Positions 5,773-8,281 of a stretch of 8,281 bases of DNA are shown one piece after another. The translations under genes were made by a program, and so were the position numbers. The notes beneath the pieces were generated by a model. That model was given only the letters and a program-made list of their open reading frames with translations. It was not told the origin of the DNA and did not search any database. The stretch is from NCBI GenBank assembly GCA_031279965.1, contig JAITHM010000128.1, positions 1-8,281 on the forward strand. The letters run 5' to 3'. Each line of letters starts with the position of its first letter. Positions within the stretch are counted from its first letter, which is position 1. The stretch is from Spirochaetaceae bacterium. Lineage in GTDB: Bacteria > Spirochaetota > Spirochaetia > Treponematales > Breznakiellaceae.

Positions 5773-6912
5773 ATGTTTAGAGACAGCAGATTGTTTCAGG
5801 CGGAACAAACAGAGATTGACAAACAACTCTATACCGCCGCTGAGATTGCAATACAGAAAGTGTTGCATGTGCGCTCCGGTGAACAGGTGCTTATCATTAC
5901 CAATCCCAAGACAGATGTAGCTCGAATTTCGGCGGCATTATTTGATGCTGCCTATGCGGTTAATGCCCGGCCAACACTGCTCTTTCAGCCGGAAAAACAC
6001 CAGATTGACTTTGCCGAAAAAACAGTTATTGCCGCGTTTGAAGCGCGGCCTGAGGTTGTCCTTTCAATAAGCTCTGGGAAGCTGGGAAAAGATGAACGAG
6101 GTATCGCCTCGCCGTATCAGTACGAGGGAACAGGCTATGACCATATTTTTCATCTTGCTCAGTACGGCGAAAAAACTTGCCGCGCATTTTGGTCACCAAC
6201 CGTAACGATTGATTCATTTATCCGAACGATTCCCATTGACTATCCTCTTTTACAACAGCGTTGTGCGGCGGTGGGAGCGCTGCTTAACGCAGCGGAATCT
6301 GTCCGGATAACAGCGCCATCAGGAACCGACATTGTTATTGGCCTTAACGGCAGAAAAGCAAAGGCTGATGATGGCAATTTTAGTACACCAGGAAGCGGCG
6401 GCAACCTTCCTGCGGGTGAAACTTTTATCAGTCCTGAAAACAATACTGCGGACGGTGTTATTGCTTTTGATGGCTCGATTAGCCTTCATGACCGTGAGAT
6501 TCTTATCAAAAAACCCATCGTATGTACGGTAAAAGCAGGGTTTGTCACCGGTATTCAGGGAGGATCTGAAGCAGATGCCCTGCGTGAGACTCTTGAACTT
6601 GCCGAACATAACGCCTGGCAGTTCGAATCTCGCGGGGCATTACCCGCCGGAATGGGCGAAATTTACGCGAGAAATGCCTGGAATATTGGCGAATTGGGAA
6701 TTGGCCTTAACCCGGCAGCAAAAGTAACAGGGAATATGCTTGAAGATGAAAAGGCCTTTCATACGTGCCATTTTGCTATTGGACAAAACTATGACGAAGA
6801 TGCCCCTGCATTGATTCATCTTGACGGGCTTGTCCGCAATCCAACGATTATCGCTCGTCTTCCCGGCGGTGACGAACATAGTATTGAGCGCGATGGTGAT
6901 TTCCTTCTGTGA
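5773..6912 (+). CDS. M29-family (thermophilic-type) metallo-aminopeptidase
   Basis: A 379-residue cytoplasmic enzyme expected to remove N-terminal residues from peptides using two metal ions. The N-terminal half resembles the family (HVRSGEQVLIITNP, then the alpha/beta region to about 190). The catalytic half has the M29 blocks GSGGNLPAGE (E216), IGELGIGLNP (E307), DEKAFHTCHFAIGQN (H333) with Y340, and LIHLDGL (H349, D351). These match, in order, the Glu-Glu-His-Tyr-His-Asp metal-site series I recall for AmpS and AmpT, including the 7-residue His-Tyr spacing. The loop between Y340 and H349 is short (9 residues against about 24 in those enzymes), so it is a divergent subgroup. Start: ATG 5773 comes two codons after an in-frame TAA (5767), so it cannot extend upstream, yet there is no SD. 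The coding region stands alone, 61 bp after the DUF2130 gene. Substrate preference cannot be read from sequence. Confidence 0.9.
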   Translation: MFRDSRLFQAEQTEIDKQLYTAAEIAIQKVLHVRSGEQVLIITNPKTDVARISAALFDAAYAVNARPTLLFQPEKHQIDFAEKTVIAAFEARPEVVLSISSGKLGKDERGIASPYQYEGTGYDHIFHLAQYGEKTCRAFWSPTVTIDSFIRTIPIDYPLLQQRCAAVGALLNAAESVRITAPSGTDIVIGLNGRKAKADDGNFSTPGSGGNLPAGETFISPENNTADGVIAFDGSISLHDREILIKKPIVCTVKAGFVTGIQGGSEADALRETLELAEHNAWQFESRGALPAGMGEIYARNAWNIGELGIGLNPAAKVTGNMLEDEKAFHTCHFAIGQNYDEDAPALIHLDGLVRNPTIIARLPGGDEHSIERDGDFLL

Positions 6913-6942
6913 CCGGATTCTGTCGCCAGCACAAATAAAAAA

Positions 6943-6979
6943 GCCCCCCGGGAAAAGGAGGTGATGAAACCCGGGGGGC
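6943..6979 (-). terminator. GC-rich hairpin terminator (minus strand), downstream of traX
   Basis: A perfect 10-bp inverted repeat, GCCCCCCGGG (6943-6952) and CCCGGGGGGC (6970-6979), encloses a 17-nt loop. On the minus strand the stem is followed by TTTTTTATTTG (complement of 6932-6942), making a textbook intrinsic terminator for leftward transcription from traX or a minus-strand RNA. On the plus strand the hairpin has no U-tract. The loop is unusual: its minus-strand sequence contains ATCACCTCCTTT, the anti-Shine-Dalgarno 3' end of 16S rRNA, and its plus-strand sequence the complementary extended SD. Confidence 0.75.
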
Positions 6980-7089
6980 AACCTGTAGAACGGTTAAAAA
7001 GCAAAAAACAAAAGTCGTATAAATCATTCAGAGGGAAAAAACCATGGGGTAACTCTGGTATCCGCCCTACAAGAACACTGTCAAACTAA
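6964..7089 (+). CDS. Possible small basic protein (41 codons)
   Basis: ATG 6964 follows AAAGGAGGTGAT (6954-6965), the longest SD match in the window, and opens a 41-codon frame ending at TAA 7087-7089. The product begins MKPGGQPVERLKSKKQ and contains KSFRGKKPWGN. With 8 Lys, 4 Arg and one Glu it is very basic, as nucleic-acid- or ribosome-associated peptides often are. Caveats: GGAGG is only 2 nt from the ATG, closer than normally efficient. The SD lies in the loop of a strong hairpin and the first codons lie in its stem. No homologue comes to mind. It may instead be an accidental ORF across a terminator or RNA element. Confidence 0.3.
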   Translation: MKPGGQPVERLKSKKQKSYKSFRGKKPWGNSGIRPTRTLSN

Positions 7090-7131
7090 ATAAGTTTTTT
7101 AGAAAAGTCAAGCGAACTTCCCTCTTTTTTT
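7030..7131 (+). repeat. Long-range inverted repeat AGAGGGAA/TTCCCTCT followed by T7
   Basis: AGAGGGAA (7030-7037) and TTCCCTCT (7118-7125) are perfect complements 80 nt apart. The right arm runs into T7 (7125-7131). On the plus strand this could close a large RNA domain or act as a weak terminator for the aminopeptidase transcript. The 8-bp arm could also be chance in a region with A- and T-rich runs. Confidence 0.3.
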
Positions 7132-7209
7132 ACAAATTTTTTGTTATATGCCAGGGTTTTGATGAGTTTACTGGTTCTTTGTCCTGATTTTTTCTATTCT
7201 TCCTGCTTC

Positions 7210-8040
7210 TTATCTGATAAAACACGCAACGAGATAAAGCAGGTAAATATGAGCAGGATAAAAAATATAGAAAAAATATTTTTCAGTTCGCCCACGTTTC
7301 CCATTGTAGCATACGATAAAAAAAGCGGCAAACATCATAAGCCACTGAGCATTACCGTTGAATGGAGATTTACCACTCAACAGCAACGCACCCAATGATA
7401 AAAGCCCCATAATCACAACAACAAACGCCTGAGCAAGCCGGTGTTTTCGCAAAAGATAAAACAACACACCCATGAGTATTGCGGTAAATCCGCCTTCTGT
7501 TGCCATAACACTGGGCATGAACTTATAACAAACAAACATGAGCCATCGCGGTGACGTAATGGGCATTAGAAGAATTATCGTCGAAAAGACGCAGGGCAGC
7601 GCCATGAGCACAAAAACTGATGCAGCACGTACCGGACGGCGGGCATTGAGTGCAGCGCGTACCATATCAATTAAGCGCATATACACTCCAGCCATAAAAA
7701 GTGTTTGGAATACATTATTCATTAATACGATATTTTCATTGGGCATTTTATCTGAAAGCACAAATGAGATAATATTCATCAGTTCAAATCCGATGAAAAG
7801 TGTAATGAGATATTGCAGCCGGCTTCGTGTATGAAAATATCCTTCAGCGCACAAAAAAAGGAACAGCGGAAGAACAGGACGTCCAATCCAGGTAAACCAG
7901 ATCGGGATACCTTGATCAGTAAACATTTGGTGAACATGGTCAAAACCCATCATTATTACGCCAATGGTTTTGAGTGCCGCACCAGAAATTCCCGCTTTCA
8001 ATATTCCAGAAGGCAAAGATGTTGTATGAATACTCGTCAT
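7210..8040 (-). CDS. TraX-family integral membrane protein
   Basis: A 276-residue polytopic inner-membrane protein with about eight hydrophobic segments. TraX-family marks are present: LKTIGVIMMGFDHVHQ near the N-terminus with the conserved D34-H35, IGRPVLPLFLFLCAEGYFHT (about 52-71), and the C-terminal block YNGKRGR (245-251) followed by KYFFYIFYPAHIYLLY (254-269). F-plasmid TraX acetylates the N-terminus of pilin. Chromosomal relatives are thought to be membrane acyltransferases of unknown substrate, which is the safest call here. No conjugation genes are nearby. Start: ATG 8040 follows an in-frame TGA 24 nt upstream (complement of 8062-8064) and is the only good initiation codon, but the minus strand there reads TCTCTCCTT, which is not an SD. 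The gene is convergent with the aminopeptidase and divergent from the (GACA)19 gene. Confidence 0.9.
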   Translation of the reverse strand: MTSIHTTSLPSGILKAGISGAALKTIGVIMMGFDHVHQMFTDQGIPIWFTWIGRPVLPLFLFLCAEGYFHTRSRLQYLITLFIGFELMNIISFVLSDKMPNENIVLMNNVFQTLFMAGVYMRLIDMVRAALNARRPVRAASVFVLMALPCVFSTIILLMPITSPRWLMFVCYKFMPSVMATEGGFTAILMGVLFYLLRKHRLAQAFVVVIMGLLSLGALLLSGKSPFNGNAQWLMMFAAFFIVCYNGKRGRTEKYFFYIFYPAHIYLLYLVACFIR

Positions 8041-8063
8041 AAGGAGAGACCTAGTCTGTCAAT

Positions 8064-8092
8064 AATATACAGGTATTATGATTTTTTTCCAA
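8064..8092 (-). promoter_or_regulatory. Candidate promoter for traX
   Basis: On the minus strand, TTGGAA (complement of 8087-8092), a 17-bp spacer and TATATT (complement of 8064-8069) point at traX. Initiation would fall near 8057, leaving a leader of about 17 nt without an SD. Confidence 0.45.
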
Positions 8093-8145
8093 CAAAAACA
8101 TTCAGTAGTTTAAATTCGGATTTACCAGGAACTATTACCGAAAGC

Positions 8146-8174
8146 TTGACAGACTTTTTTATCTAATGTATTCT
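8146..8174 (+). promoter_or_regulatory. Promoter of the (GACA)n gene
   Basis: A perfect TTGACA (8146-8151), a 17-bp spacer and TATTCT (8169-8174), with TG just before the -10, would start RNA near 8181. This is divergent from the traX promoter, about 54 bp away. Confidence 0.6.
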
Positions 8175-8195
8175 GCAAAAATAAAAGGCGGAATA

Positions 8196-8281
<86 letters not shown>

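Noticed and set aside
6943..6979. Hairpin as plus-strand terminator of the aminopeptidase gene
   Set aside because: No T-run follows the stem on the plus strand, while the minus strand has a clear U-tract, so leftward termination is the better reading.
6640..7004. Minus-strand ORFs crossing the terminator and aminopeptidase 3' end
   Set aside because: They are antisense to a confidently called enzyme and read through the terminator stem, with no SD or family resemblance.
7141..7398. Plus-strand ORF of 85 codons antisense to the traX 3' end
   Set aside because: TTG start, no SD, and it opposes a well-supported membrane protein. It is a shadow frame.
7534..7609. Mobile element or conjugative island suggested by a traX homologue
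   Set aside because: No transposase, integrase, relaxase, terminal inverted repeats or target duplications are visible. TraX-like genes are common on chromosomes.

Overview
The window looks like chromosomal DNA from a spirochaete, most likely Treponema-like. This is an inference from the gene types (MutS, a DUF2130 protein, an M29 aminopeptidase, a chromosomal TraX-like protein), mid-range base composition, short leader peptides and an unusual load of simple sequence repeats. No rRNA or tRNA was found, so the species cannot be fixed from the sequence.

Layout. Left edge (1-146, minus): the 5' end of a small unrecognised gene with a good Shine-Dalgarno. Just upstream of it (about 148-528) lies a 21-bp tandem repeat encoding seven-residue repeats. 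It is open over its whole length on the minus strand and over half its length on the plus strand. A gene-poor stretch (529-925) follows, with a hairpin, a 14-bp direct repeat, a (TG)20 tract and then a good sigma70-type promoter overlapped by a 12-bp palindrome. That promoter appears to drive a tight three-gene operon: two small exported paralogues of unknown function (926-1351 and 1358-1822) and mutS (1828-4425), separated by only 6 and 5 bp. After its own promoter and SD comes a DUF2130 protein (4506-5711: CxxC motif, coiled coil, PD-(D/E)XK-like core), then an M29-type aminopeptidase (5773-6912).

Right part. Between the aminopeptidase and a convergent TraX-family membrane protein (7210-8040, minus) is a roughly 300-bp region. 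It holds a very strong GC hairpin with a U-tract on the minus strand. The loop of that hairpin is a complete extended SD on the plus strand and an anti-SD copy on the minus strand. It also contains a 41-codon basic small ORF and a long-range inverted repeat. Divergent from traX, a promoter, SD-like site and ATG lead straight into (GACA)19, giving the start of a gene with the classic layout of a translational phase-variation (contingency) locus. The window ends just after the repeat.

Together: the genes do not form one pathway. The notable theme is the mismatch-repair gene mutS, itself carrying a G8 tract near its 3' end, in the same 8 kb as a (TG)20, a (GACA)19 and a 21-bp minisatellite. The best candidates for something undescribed are the (GACA)19 gene, the bidirectionally open heptad repeat, the secreted paralogue pair co-transcribed with mutS, and the SD/anti-SD hairpin.
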